A DNA stretch of 64,000 nt from Streptomyces sp. NBC_01016 (GCF_026341035.1 NZ_JAPEOQ010000002.1:2852001-2916000); one strand, 5' to 3'. Counted from the first letter of the stretch, positions 16,453-24,711 are shown. The notes: generated by a model not told the origin, from the letters alone. Program-made: numbers and translations.

Positions 16453-17273
16453 CGATCACCACGACGGAGGCCGCGGCCCCGACACGTACCCGCCCGCGCC
16501 GCACCAGCCGGGCGGGCGGACAAGGACTGCGCACCATCGGCCTGTACGTCCTCGCCGTCGTCGTCGGCCTGGGGGTCTGGCAGCTCGTCGCGATGAAGTA
16601 CGGCCCCTCGCTGGTCGCCTCGCCGAGCCAGACCCTGTCGGCCGCGGGCGAGCTGGCGTCCGACGGCACGCTCGGCAACTCGGTCATCGCCTCCAGCCGC
16701 CGCATCCTGATCGGCTGGGGCCTCGGCGTCCTGGTGGGCGCCCCGATCGGCCTGCTGATCGGACAGATCAGGATCGTCCGGCAGCTCCTGGAGCCCTACA
16801 TCGAATTCTTCCGCTTCATCCCGCCGGTCGCCTTCGTGACCCTGGCGGTGGTGTGGCTGGGCATCGGCGAGTCCTCGAAGATCGTCCTGATCTTCTACAC
16901 GGCCGTCTTCATCGTCACCCTCAACACCAGTGCAGGCGTGATGGCCGTCAACGAGAACAAACTGCGGGCGGCGGCCAGCCTCGGCGCGAACCGCCGCCAG
17001 ATCCTCCAGCGGATCGTGCTGCCGTCCACCGTCCCGTACATCCTCACGGGCGCCCGCCTGGCCATGGGCAACAGCTTCCTTACGATCGTCTCCGCCGAGA
17101 TCGTCGCTTCCCAGGTGGGCCTCGGCTCCCTGATCTGGACGTCCCGGAACTACGGCCGCATCGACTGGGTCTTCGTCGGCATCATCACCCTTGGTGTGTT
17201 GGGTCTCGTCTACGACCGGGTGCTGCGCGTGATCGCGGTCCGTGTACTGCACAAGTACGGAGCTAAGGTGTGA
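16449..17273 (+). CDS. ABC transporter permease, SsuC/TauC type
   Basis: 274-residue inner-membrane permease with about six transmembrane helices after an Arg/Thr-rich cytoplasmic start. The EAA loop that docks the ATPase is ENKLRAAASLGANRRQILQRIVLPSTVPYILTGARLAMG at about 170-205, and FFRFIPPVAFVTLAVVWLGIGESSK is the family signature. It overlaps the ATPase stop by ATGA. Together with the two binding proteins it makes a complete importer. Confidence 0.92.
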   Translation: MTITTTEAAAPTRTRPRRTSRAGGQGLRTIGLYVLAVVVGLGVWQLVAMKYGPSLVASPSQTLSAAGELASDGTLGNSVIASSRRILIGWGLGVLVGAPIGLLIGQIRIVRQLLEPYIEFFRFIPPVAFVTLAVVWLGIGESSKIVLIFYTAVFIVTLNTSAGVMAVNENKLRAAASLGANRRQILQRIVLPSTVPYILTGARLAMGNSFLTIVSAEIVASQVGLGSLIWTSRNYGRIDWVFVGIITLGVLGLVYDRVLRVIAVRVLHKYGAKV

Positions 17274-17299
17274 GTGGGGGAACGGGGCGGGACGCGGTC

Positions 17300-17335
17300 A
17301 CCAACGGAGACACCAACGGGGACACGAACGGAGAA
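17300..17335 (+). repeat. 12-bp tandem repeat in an operon gap
   Basis: Three 12-bp units of about ACCAACGGAGAC at 17300-17311, 17312-17323 and 17324-17335, between the permease stop (17273) and the reductase GTG (17344). The last unit supplies the GGAGA ribosome-binding site. Confidence 0.75.
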
Positions 17336-17343
17336 CACAGCAC

Positions 17344-18315
17344 GTGAGCACCACCGCAACGACATCCCGAGCCCTGCTCCTGGAGGAGTTCGGCACCCTG
17401 CCGCGCCTCACGGAGCGGGCCGTGCCCGAGCCGCGCCCCGGGCACACCCTCGTACGGATGGCGGCGGCCACCGTCGCCCACCTCGACATGAACATCCTCG
17501 ACGGACAGTTCGGCATCCTTCCCGAGCTGCCGTTCATCCCCGGTACCCAGGGCAGCGGCCACGTCGTCGCCTCGGACACGCACCCCGAGGGCGCGCTGGT
17601 CCGGCTTCGAGGGGAAGGGCTCGGCCTGAGCCGCGACGGTGCCTGGACGGAGCACGCGCTCGTGCCGGACGCCGCCCTGGAGCCCATGCCCGAGGGCACC
17701 GACCCCGCCCTCGCCTGCATCTACTTCTCGCCGGTCGGCACCGCCTGGGCGACCGTCCACGCCATCGCGCAGGTGCGGCCGGGGGAGCGGGTGCTGGTCA
17801 CCGGTGCGTCCGGTGCGGTCGGTGCCATGGCCGTGCAGCTCGCTGCGCGCGCCGGCGCCGAGGTGATCGGTGCGGTCGGCCGTCCGGCGAAGCTCCCGCA
17901 CGTGCCCGGGGTGGCCAAGGCACTGCTCGCCTCGGACCTCTCCGAGGAGACGATCGGCGGCAAGGTCGACGTGCTGATCGACACGGTGGGCGGCGAGATC
18001 CTGCGGAACGCCCTCACCCTGGTCCGCGGACGCGGCCGGGCGGCGCTCCTCGGCTACACGGCCGGCCGCGAACTCACCCTGGACCTCGCGGACTTCTTCC
18101 TCGCGGACGTCTCCCTGCTGCCCGTGAACATGATCTCGCGCGGCGAGGAGGTCGCCCCCGAGGTCCTGCGACTGCTGCCGGACCTGTCGTCGGGCGCGCT
18201 GTCGCTGCCGTACGAGCGGTACGGGATCGACGCGCTCGGCGAGGCGGTGGAGCGACTGCGCACGGGTGCGGCGGTCGGGAAGATCGTGCTCGACCTGGAG
18301 GGCTCCGGGAAGTAG
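17344..18315 (+). CDS. Zinc-independent MDR-family reductase (paralogue of 2678-3625)
   Basis: 323-residue quinone-oxidoreductase-type MDR. The GroES-like N-terminus is followed by the nucleotide loop VLVTGASGAVGAMAVQLAARAGAEV at about 155, and no zinc ligands are seen. GTG at 17344 with GGAGA upstream is the natural start; the in-frame upstream extension covers the repeat region. It is last gene of the importer operon, so its substrate probably relates to the imported compound. Many segments match the reductase at 2678-3625 (ASDTHPEGALVRLRGEGLG versus its counterpart, and LLPVNMI). A strong hairpin follows. Confidence 0.85.
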   Translation: MSTTATTSRALLLEEFGTLPRLTERAVPEPRPGHTLVRMAAATVAHLDMNILDGQFGILPELPFIPGTQGSGHVVASDTHPEGALVRLRGEGLGLSRDGAWTEHALVPDAALEPMPEGTDPALACIYFSPVGTAWATVHAIAQVRPGERVLVTGASGAVGAMAVQLAARAGAEVIGAVGRPAKLPHVPGVAKALLASDLSEETIGGKVDVLIDTVGGEILRNALTLVRGRGRAALLGYTAGRELTLDLADFFLADVSLLPVNMISRGEEVAPEVLRLLPDLSSGALSLPYERYGIDALGEAVERLRTGAAVGKIVLDLEGSGK

Positions 18316-18330
18316 GACCTGACGTACGGG

Positions 18331-18362
18331 AACGGGCCCCCTCCGATCGGAGGGGGCCCGTT
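18331..18362. terminator. Perfect 32-bp palindrome, bidirectional terminator
   Basis: AACGGGCCCCCTCCGA (18331-18346) is followed directly by its reverse complement (18347-18362). It lies between the plus-strand reductase stop (18315) and the minus-strand esterase stop (18375), so it can end both transcripts. Confidence 0.85.
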
Positions 18363-18374
18363 GCGTATGCGGGG

Positions 18375-20009
18375 TCAGGACTGCGAAACGCCTGCCTGCG
18401 CCGCGAGTTGACCCGGATCGACCGGGAGCCAGTCGTAGTCGATGGAGTTCCAGAAGGAGCACTGGTGCTGGGTCGCGTACGCCCCGGACGTGAGGGCCTT
18501 GCTCTCACCACCGGGCAGCAGCGACATGTACTTCCCGGCCCGGTACGACGGCCAGGCGGCCTGTCCCGGAGTCGCGGGGTTCCCGTGCTTCACGAACGAG
18601 CCCCAGTAGCGCACCATCTCGTCGGACAGCTGCTGCTGCCCGGGTGACAGCTGCTTCGAGGCCGCCTCGGGCATCAGGTACGGCATCTCGGCGCCGTGCG
18701 AGGCACCCGGGTCGAAGCCGGCCGGCAGACCGCCCTTGACGGGCGGGTGCGGGTCGTCGAACTCGTAGAAATACGTGCGCGGTTGACGGCTCGCGGCCTG
18801 ACCCGCGAGGTCGTGGTACTGGCAGCCTCCGAGCCCGTAGAACGAGCTGCTGTCGCCCCACAGATCAGCGAAGGCGTACGTCCCAGTGTACGAGTCGCCG
18901 TAGGCGCTGAACGGGTAGTGGGCGAGGACGGCGTCGGCCTGGTCACCGAACTCGATGCGGACCGCCTTCTCGTACTGCTCCTTCGTCGCCTTCGCGAACG
19001 GCAGCGCCCAGGAACGCACTTCGTCGCGCGTGTGACCGATGAGCAGGGGGACGTTCGCGGCCTTGCCCGTGCGGACGGCCTCGCTCGGCGGAATGGGCAG
19101 TTCGGGGCCGCCGGACACGGGTAGCGGTCCGCTCAGTACGCCTCCGGCGAACTCCCGTCCAGAGGCCAGCAGTTGATCGGCCGACTTGGACCGCAGGCAG
19201 GACGCGCTGTCCGCGGCGTTCGCACAGCCGGCCGCCGTCTCGTACTTCTTCCCTCGCGCGACGGCCTGCTGGGCCGTGAGGCTGGGGCAACCGCCGCTCT
19301 GGATGATCGCGCCGGAGAACAGGCCGCGGGCCGGCGGTGAGGCAAGGAGCGCGCAGACGGAATGACCGCCGGCCGACTGGCCGCCGATGGTCACCCGGCT
19401 CGCGTCGCCGCCGAAGGCGCCGACGTTGCGCTGCGTCCAACGCAGCGCAGCCTCCTGATCGAGCAGACCGTAGTTGCCGCCACCCTGCTTGCTCAGGCCC
19501 GGCAGATCGAGCCAACCGAACGCGCCGAGGCGGTAGTTGACGGTGACGACCACGACGTTGTTGGCCTCGGCGATCTGTGAGCCGTCCTCGTCGCCTCCCG
19601 ACCCGCCGGAGAATCCGCCGCCGTGGATCCAGAACATCACCGGCAGTGGATGGTCCGTGCGCTTCGAGGGGGTGTAGACGTTGAGCGACAGGCAGTCCTC
19701 GCTCATCCCACGGCCGGCGTCGCCGCCGAACTGCATGCAACGCGGGCCGGGGGCCGTCGCCGGACGGGTCCCCTTCCACGAGGAGGCCGGGGCGGGCGGC
19801 TGCCAGCGCTTGGAGTCGACGGGCGGAGCCGCGTACGGGATGCCGAGGAATCGGTCGACGCCGTCCTTCGTGGCTCCCGCGACCCGGCCCTTGTCGGTGG
19901 GGACCGTCAAGGAGCGAGAGGCTGCGGAGGCGGGAACGGCGGATATAAGCGTGAGCAGCACGAACAGGCTCGCCAAGCCTGCAAGTCCTCTTCGGGCAAA
20001 GGAATGCAC
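18375..20009 (-). CDS. Secreted type-B carboxylesterase
   Basis: 544-residue carboxylesterase (cholinesterase-like alpha/beta hydrolase), secreted by a Sec signal peptide of about 30 residues that ends PASA-A. Family landmarks are GIPYAAPP, EDCLSLNVYTP, the oxyanion loop WIHGGGFSGGSGG, NYRLGAFGWL, the nucleophile elbow GGQSAGGHS (a Gln replaces the more common Glu of GESAGG) and the His in DPGASHGAEMPYL. It probably releases an aromatic acid or alcohol from an ester outside the cell. GTG at 20009 with GGGAGG is the start. It is divergent from the carotenoid-oxygenase-like gene with an IclR-type palindrome between them. Confidence 0.88.
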   Translation of the reverse strand: MHSFARRGLAGLASLFVLLTLISAVPASAASRSLTVPTDKGRVAGATKDGVDRFLGIPYAAPPVDSKRWQPPAPASSWKGTRPATAPGPRCMQFGGDAGRGMSEDCLSLNVYTPSKRTDHPLPVMFWIHGGGFSGGSGGDEDGSQIAEANNVVVVTVNYRLGAFGWLDLPGLSKQGGGNYGLLDQEAALRWTQRNVGAFGGDASRVTIGGQSAGGHSVCALLASPPARGLFSGAIIQSGGCPSLTAQQAVARGKKYETAAGCANAADSASCLRSKSADQLLASGREFAGGVLSGPLPVSGGPELPIPPSEAVRTGKAANVPLLIGHTRDEVRSWALPFAKATKEQYEKAVRIEFGDQADAVLAHYPFSAYGDSYTGTYAFADLWGDSSSFYGLGGCQYHDLAGQAASRQPRTYFYEFDDPHPPVKGGLPAGFDPGASHGAEMPYLMPEAASKQLSPGQQQLSDEMVRYWGSFVKHGNPATPGQAAWPSYRAGKYMSLLPGGESKALTSGAYATQHQCSFWNSIDYDWLPVDPGQLAAQAGVSQS

Positions 20010-20084
20010 GGAACAACCTCCCAGGGGGCCGGAGCGATGGGCGAGGCCATGCTCCGTAACGCACGGCGGCCGCGCGACACTTCT

Positions 20085-20101
20085 GGCCCGCTCAGCGGAC
20101 C
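20085..20101. promoter_or_regulatory. IclR-type operator palindrome between divergent esterase and dioxygenase genes
   Basis: GGCCCG-CTCAG-CGGACC in the 195-bp gap between the divergent starts at 20009 and 20205; one mismatch in the 6-bp arms. Confidence 0.6.
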
Positions 20102-20204
20102 GGATCGGGAACGGCCCGCCTCGATCGGGGGTCGACCCGGGCCCGCTTTCGGTAGAGGGTGGAGTCCTGGGCCACCCCCTGCCGGACCCGTCGAGGAGGC
20201 CGTC

Positions 20205-21620
20205 ATGGCCGATCAGGGAAATCCGTATCTGCAAGGGCTGTTCGCGCCGGTGCGCGAGGAGGTCACCGCCTACGACCTGCCGGTGAGCGGGCGGATCCCC
20301 GAGGGGCTCGACGGGAGGTATCTGCGCAACGGGCCCAATCCGCTGAACCTCGACGACCCGGCGGCGTACCACTGGTTCACGGGGCCCGGCATGGTGCACG
20401 GGGTACGGCTGCGCGGCGGGCGGGCCGAGTGGTACCGGAACCGGTGGGTGCGCAACGACGCCATGGCCGCGACGCTCGGGGACAAGCCGCTGCACGGCCC
20501 GCGCCACCTCGACATGGACCTCGCGCCCAACACGCACATCCTGAACTTTGCCGGCCGCTACCTCGCCACCGTCGAGGGCGGAGCGCTGCCGTACGAGCTG
20601 GACGGCGACCTCAACACCCTTGGCCCGTACGACTTCCAGGGCACGCTGCCGGGCGGGCTCGCCGCGCACACCACCCTCGACCCGGTCAGCGGTGAGCTGC
20701 ACGCGGTGGCGTACTGCTGGGCGTATCCGTATGTGCAGTACCTGGTGGTCGGGACCGACGGGCGGGTGCGGCGCAGGGTCGACATCCCCGTCGACGGGCG
20801 GCCGATGATGCACGACTTCTCGCTCACCGCCTCGTACGTGCTGCTGTACGACCTGCCCGTCGTCTTCAACCCGGACGTCGCCACGTCACCCTCGTCCCTG
20901 CCCTACATCTGGGACCCGGAGCGCAAGCCGCGGCTCGGCGTGCTGCCGCGCGAGGGGCGCGCCGAGGACGTGCGCTGGCTGGAGGTCGAGCCGTGCTTCG
21001 TCTTCCACCCCATGAACGCGTACGAGGACGGGGACGGGCTCATCACCGTCCATCTGGTGCGCTACGACCGGCTGTTCGCGGGGCGGGACAGCCGCGGGCC
21101 GGACGAGACGCCGCCACGACTCGTGCGGTGGACGGTCGATCTCGCCGCCGGGACCGTGCGCGAGGACGGCATCGACGAGCGGGCCGTGGAGTTCCCGCGG
21201 GTCGACCCGCGACGCGAGACCGGTGCGCACCGGTACGGCTACGGGGTCCTCGAACCCGTCGACGGGTATGCGGCCGAGCGGGCCCGCGTCCACCTGCTGT
21301 CGCCCACCTCGCCGGCGCCCGAGCTCGCCCAAGTCGGCGTCGGACTCGTCAAGTTCGACCTGGAGCGCGGCGGCAGCGAGGTGCATCGCTTCCATGCGGG
21401 CGGGGACGTCGGCGAGGGCGTGTTCGTGCCGTCGGCGGACAGCGACGCCGAGGACGACGGATGGATCCTGTCGTACGTCTTCGACCCCGAGCGCGGCGCC
21501 ACGGACCTGGTGGTCCTCGCCGCCCAGGATCTGAGCGGCGGGCCCGTCGCGCGGGTGCATCTGCCGGTGCGGGTGCCGGTGGGGTTCCACGGCAACTGGG
21601 TTGCGGACCAAGAGAGTTGA
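20205..21620 (+). CDS. Carotenoid-oxygenase (RPE65) family C=C cleaving dioxygenase
   Basis: 471-residue seven-bladed propeller enzyme that uses Fe(II) and O2 to split an alkene into two carbonyls. All four iron histidines are visible: H155 (GLAAHTTLD), H203 (MMHDFSLT), H268 (FHPMNAYED) and H462 (GFHGNWV). The N-terminal YLQGLFAPVREEV and LPVSGRIPEGLDGRYLRNGPNP are family hallmarks. Besides carotenoids, bacterial members cleave lignostilbenes, resveratrol and isoeugenol. Next to aromatic catabolism genes a phenylpropenoid or stilbene substrate is more likely than a carotenoid, which is inference. GAGGAGG precedes the ATG at 20205. Confidence 0.9.
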   Translation: MADQGNPYLQGLFAPVREEVTAYDLPVSGRIPEGLDGRYLRNGPNPLNLDDPAAYHWFTGPGMVHGVRLRGGRAEWYRNRWVRNDAMAATLGDKPLHGPRHLDMDLAPNTHILNFAGRYLATVEGGALPYELDGDLNTLGPYDFQGTLPGGLAAHTTLDPVSGELHAVAYCWAYPYVQYLVVGTDGRVRRRVDIPVDGRPMMHDFSLTASYVLLYDLPVVFNPDVATSPSSLPYIWDPERKPRLGVLPREGRAEDVRWLEVEPCFVFHPMNAYEDGDGLITVHLVRYDRLFAGRDSRGPDETPPRLVRWTVDLAAGTVREDGIDERAVEFPRVDPRRETGAHRYGYGVLEPVDGYAAERARVHLLSPTSPAPELAQVGVGLVKFDLERGGSEVHRFHAGGDVGEGVFVPSADSDAEDDGWILSYVFDPERGATDLVVLAAQDLSGGPVARVHLPVRVPVGFHGNWVADQES

Positions 21621-21636
21621 GAACCGTCGCCGACGG

Positions 21637-22080
21637 CTAGAGAATCATGCAGGTGGTCGTGGCGTGGGCGATCAGCTTGCCCTGCTCGTCCAGGACCTTG
21701 CCCTCCGCGGTGGCGGTGCGGCGGCCGGCGTGGATGACCTTGCCTTCGGCGGTGAGGGTCTGGCCGTCGGTGCGGGCGGCGCGGATGTAGTTCACCTTGA
21801 GTTCGAGCGTGGTGTAGCCGGTGCCCGCGGGGAGCGTGGTGTGGACGGCGCAGCCCATGGCGGAGTCGAGGAGGGTGGCGGCGATGCCGCCGTGGACGGT
21901 GCCGAGGGGGTTGGCGAAGTCGGGGCGGGTGTCGAGGGAGGCGACGATGCGGCCGTGCTCGACCTCGTCGAAGTTCATGCCGAGCAGACGGCCGATGGAG
22001 GGGATGTCGGTGGGGCGTTCGGCCTGCACCCAGCGCATCAGTTCCAGGCCGGTCATGGCAGTGGGGTCGGTGGTCGTCAC
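21637..22080 (-). CDS. PaaI-type hotdog acyl-CoA thioesterase
   Basis: 147-residue hotdog-fold thioesterase. The core is NPLGTVHGGIAATLLDSAMGCAVHT, with the HGG motif and a downstream Asp typical of PaaI, where the enzyme clears dead-end aryl-CoA esters. GTG at 22080 has AAGGAG upstream. It is last gene of a TetR - crotonase - thioesterase operon, 72 bp after the crotonase, and its stop faces the dioxygenase stop across a small hairpin (21624-21636). Confidence 0.88.
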   Translation of the reverse strand: MTTTDPTAMTGLELMRWVQAERPTDIPSIGRLLGMNFDEVEHGRIVASLDTRPDFANPLGTVHGGIAATLLDSAMGCAVHTTLPAGTGYTTLELKVNYIRAARTDGQTLTAEGKVIHAGRRTATAEGKVLDEQGKLIAHATTTCMIL

Positions 22081-22152
22081 GGTGGTCGTTCTCCTTGTGC
22101 GGTGCGTGAAGCGTGGTGCGGGTGGCGCCCTTGCCCCGGGGTGCGGTCGTGG

Positions 22153-22851
22153 TCAGCCGAGCGGGTTGGTGGTGTCGCGCAGGGTGGCCAGGGCCGGGGC
22201 GTACATGCGGGCCTTGATGGTGCCGAGGGTGTCGCCGGCCTTGGTCACCTGTGCCTGGGCGAGTTCGATCGCGGCGGAGCGCACGGCGTCCTCGGGGACC
22301 GCCTGGTCGACGATGCCGGCGGCCGCGGCGTCGGTGCCGCCGTAGCGGTGGGCGGTGAGCATGGCCTCGTGCGCGGTCTGCGGGGCGAGGCGGGACTGGA
22401 TCAGGGCGGCCATGCCGGGCGTGAAGGGGATGTTGATGTCCGCCTCGGGCAGACACCAGAACCCGCGGTCGGCCCGCATCACGCGGAAGTCGTGTGCGAG
22501 GGAGAACATGGCGCCGGCGGCGAAGGTGTGTCCCTGCAGCGCGGCCACGGTGATGACCGGCAGCGACAGCATCCGCGCGAACAGCTCGTGGACGGTGACG
22601 ACGTAGTTCTCGTGCTGGTCGGCGTGCGCCAACACCCATTCCAGGTCGAGCCCGTTGGAGTAGAACTTGCCGGTGGCGGCGGTGACCAGCGCGCGCGGGC
22701 CCTCCGCCTTCTCCACCTCGTCGAGCGCGGCGCCGACGGCGGTGAGCCAGTCGGGGTGGAAGCGGTTCTCGCCGTCGCCGAGGTCGAGGACGAAGACACT
22801 GTCGTGACGGTCGAGCGAGGGCGTGACGGGCGTGACGGGCGTGGCGGTCAT
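22153..22851 (-). CDS. Crotonase-family enoyl-CoA isomerase-like protein
   Basis: 232-residue crotonase. The oxyanion loops are YSNGLDLEWV and LQGHTFAAGAM. The first hydratase glutamate is replaced (AAGAMFSLAHDF instead of GGGAEL), while LPEADINIPFTPG keeps the second. That pattern and the short length fit delta3-delta2-enoyl-CoA isomerases better than hydratases. The N-terminus carries a short PVTPVTP repeat from a 9-bp DNA repeat. ATG at 22851 with AAGGAG; between the TetR gene and the thioesterase. Confidence 0.8.
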   Translation of the reverse strand: MTATPVTPVTPSLDRHDSVFVLDLGDGENRFHPDWLTAVGAALDEVEKAEGPRALVTAATGKFYSNGLDLEWVLAHADQHENYVVTVHELFARMLSLPVITVAALQGHTFAAGAMFSLAHDFRVMRADRGFWCLPEADINIPFTPGMAALIQSRLAPQTAHEAMLTAHRYGGTDAAAAGIVDQAVPEDAVRSAAIELAQAQVTKAGDTLGTIKARMYAPALATLRDTTNPLG

Positions 22852-22909
22852 GGCGACTCCTTCGAGGTGTGCACGGGATGCGAGGTGTACGAGGTGGCGA
22901 CGGGCCGGA

Positions 22910-23503
22910 TCAGGTGTCGGGCCGCTCGCGCAGGGCGTACAGGAGGAGATCGTGGATCTCGGCGGCGGCCGCCTCGATCGGGGCGGTGCTCTGCTCGGCC
23001 CGGCACATGATGACCGCGCCCTCGACCGCGGCGATGATGAAGGCGCCCAGCCTGCGGCTGCGTTCCTCGGTCAGGCCGTGCCGGACGAAGAGCCCCGCGA
23101 GAGCCTCCTGCCAGCGGGCGAAGACGGCGGCGGCGGAACGGGCGAGCTGGGGCGCGTCGTCATTGGTCTCGACGGCCACCGCCACGATCGGGCAGCCGGC
23201 CCGGAAGCCGCTCTCCACGAGCCGCTCGCGCCACAGCACGAAGAACGCGTCGACGGCCTCCACGGGATCGTCGGCCTGCATCGCCGCGTCGATCAGTCCG
23301 GCGATGAAGTCCCCGGCCAGGGCCACCGCCTCGTCGATGAGCTGCGCCCGCCCGCCGGGGAAGTGGTAGTACACCGAGCCGCGCGGCGCCCCGCTGTGAG
23401 CGAGTACCCGGTCGACGCTGGTCGCGCTCGCCCCGTACTCGCGCAGCAGCGCGGCGGCGCTGAGGACCATCCGGTCACGACTGTCACTCTTGCGCGGGCT
23501 CAC
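22910..23503 (-). CDS. TetR-family transcriptional regulator
   Basis: 197-residue TetR regulator. The HTH is at about 12-50 (LLREYGASATSVDRVLAHSGAPRGSVYYHFPGGRAQL) and the ligand domain ends with a typical helical IIAAVEGAVIMCRAEQST. GTG at 23503 is the start. It leads the operon with crotonase and thioesterase, so it is probably an autorepressor. Its promoter lies in the AT-richer stretch at about 23560-23610, where AACTTAAG and TGTCAGTAA are seen, but I could not define a clean palindrome. Confidence 0.88.
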   Translation of the reverse strand: MSPRKSDSRDRMVLSAAALLREYGASATSVDRVLAHSGAPRGSVYYHFPGGRAQLIDEAVALAGDFIAGLIDAAMQADDPVEAVDAFFVLWRERLVESGFRAGCPIVAVAVETNDDAPQLARSAAAVFARWQEALAGLFVRHGLTEERSRRLGAFIIAAVEGAVIMCRAEQSTAPIEAAAAEIHDLLLYALRERPDT

Positions 23504-23630
23504 CTGTCCACCCCACCTCTGACGACGAGGCGCCCCACCGCCGAGCGGTGAGCTGCCTGGGCTACCTGTCAGTAACTTAAGGTGTATGACATAGAACAGG
23601 CAAGAGGGGATGGACGGCCGATCGGTCGGC

Positions 23631-24635
23631 TCAGGCCGTGCCGCGCTTCAACAGCCGGTGCGGCACGATCAGTTCCTGCGGAGGGACGTCGTTGCTGGGG
23701 CTGTAGATCCGGTCTGCCAGACACTGCAGGGACCGCTCGGCGATCTGCTGTTTGTCCGGCGCGATGGTGGTCAGGGGTGGGTGGCTGTAGCGGCCGTCCT
23801 CGATGTCGTCGAATCCGACGATCGCGATGTCCTCGGGCACGCGCAGGCCCCGTTCGTGCGCCACATGGAGGGCGCCCAGGGCGAGTTCGTCGCTGAAGGC
23901 GAACACGGCGTCGGGGACGGCCGGCCCGTCGAGCAGTTCGGTCATGGCGCGGGCGCCGTCCGCCCGGTGCAGCGCGGCCACGGGGCGCTGGGTGTCCGGG
24001 AGTTGGGGGAGTCCGGCCCGCTCCAGGGCCCGGCCGTGGCCCTCGGCGCGCAGTAGGGCCGTCCCGTTGTGCAGGTGCGGCTGCAGGCCGATGGCGGCGA
24101 TGCGGCGCCGGCCGAGGCCGATCAGATGGCTGGTGGCCTCGTCGGCGGCGGTGACGTTGTCGACGGCGACGCGGTCGGCCGCGCCCCGCGGGCTGCGCTC
24201 GCCGAGCAGGACGAGCGGCACGGTCGGTGCGGTGGCGGCGAGTTCGGCCGGGTCGAGCGCCCAGGGGCTGATGATGAGCCCGTCGACGGCGCGCCCGCCG
24301 CCCTGGGTGAGCAGTCGGCGTTCGGCGTCGGCGTCGCCCCGGGTCTGGTCTATGACCACGGTCCAGGAACGGCGCTGGGCCTCGTCGACCAGGAGTCCGG
24401 CCAACTCGCCGAAGTAGGGCGAGTGCAGCTCGGGGATGGCCAGGCCGATGATCCCGGTGCGGCCCGCGCGCAGGCTGCGCGCGGCGAGGTTGGGCCGGTA
24501 GCCGAGCTCGTCGATCACCTCCTGGACGCGCCGTCGGGTCTCCGCCGCCACCGAGGCGGACCCACTGACCACATTGGACACGGTGCGCGTGGAGACGCCC
24601 GCCCGGGCGGCCACATCTTTCAGACGACTGCTCAC
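23631..24635 (-). CDS. LacI-family transcriptional regulator
   Basis: 334-residue LacI/GalR repressor. The HTH is at residues 3-25 (RLKDVAARAGVSTRTVSNVVSGSASV) with hinge region ELGYRPNLAARSLR at about 45-58. It is followed by the periplasmic-binding-protein-like effector domain (GIIGLAIPELHSPYFGELAGLL, VDGLIISPW, AFSDELALGALH, VGFDDIEDGRYSHPPLTTI). It is divergent from the PhyH-type dioxygenase and sugar-porter genes, and two overlapping palindromes lie between. It is probably induced by a sugar or polyol-like molecule. Confidence 0.92.
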   Translation of the reverse strand: MSSRLKDVAARAGVSTRTVSNVVSGSASVAAETRRRVQEVIDELGYRPNLAARSLRAGRTGIIGLAIPELHSPYFGELAGLLVDEAQRRSWTVVIDQTRGDADAERRLLTQGGGRAVDGLIISPWALDPAELAATAPTVPLVLLGERSPRGAADRVAVDNVTAADEATSHLIGLGRRRIAAIGLQPHLHNGTALLRAEGHGRALERAGLPQLPDTQRPVAALHRADGARAMTELLDGPAVPDAVFAFSDELALGALHVAHERGLRVPEDIAIVGFDDIEDGRYSHPPLTTIAPDKQQIAERSLQCLADRIYSPSNDVPPQELIVPHRLLKRGTA

Positions 24636-24686
24636 CCGGTCATCCTTTCACGCGGCGCCCCCGGAAAACCGCTGCCCTGAGGGTAT

Positions 24687-24711
24687 TGCAACGTTGCATT
24701 CATCGATGCAA
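24687..24711. promoter_or_regulatory. LacI operator region with two overlapping palindromes
   Basis: TGCAACGTTGCA (24687-24698) is a perfect 12-bp palindrome with the central CG of LacI-family operators. TTGCAT-N6-ATGCAA (24694-24699/24706-24711) overlaps it. They lie 51 bp upstream of the LacI start and 36 bp before the dioxygenase ATG. Confidence 0.75.
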
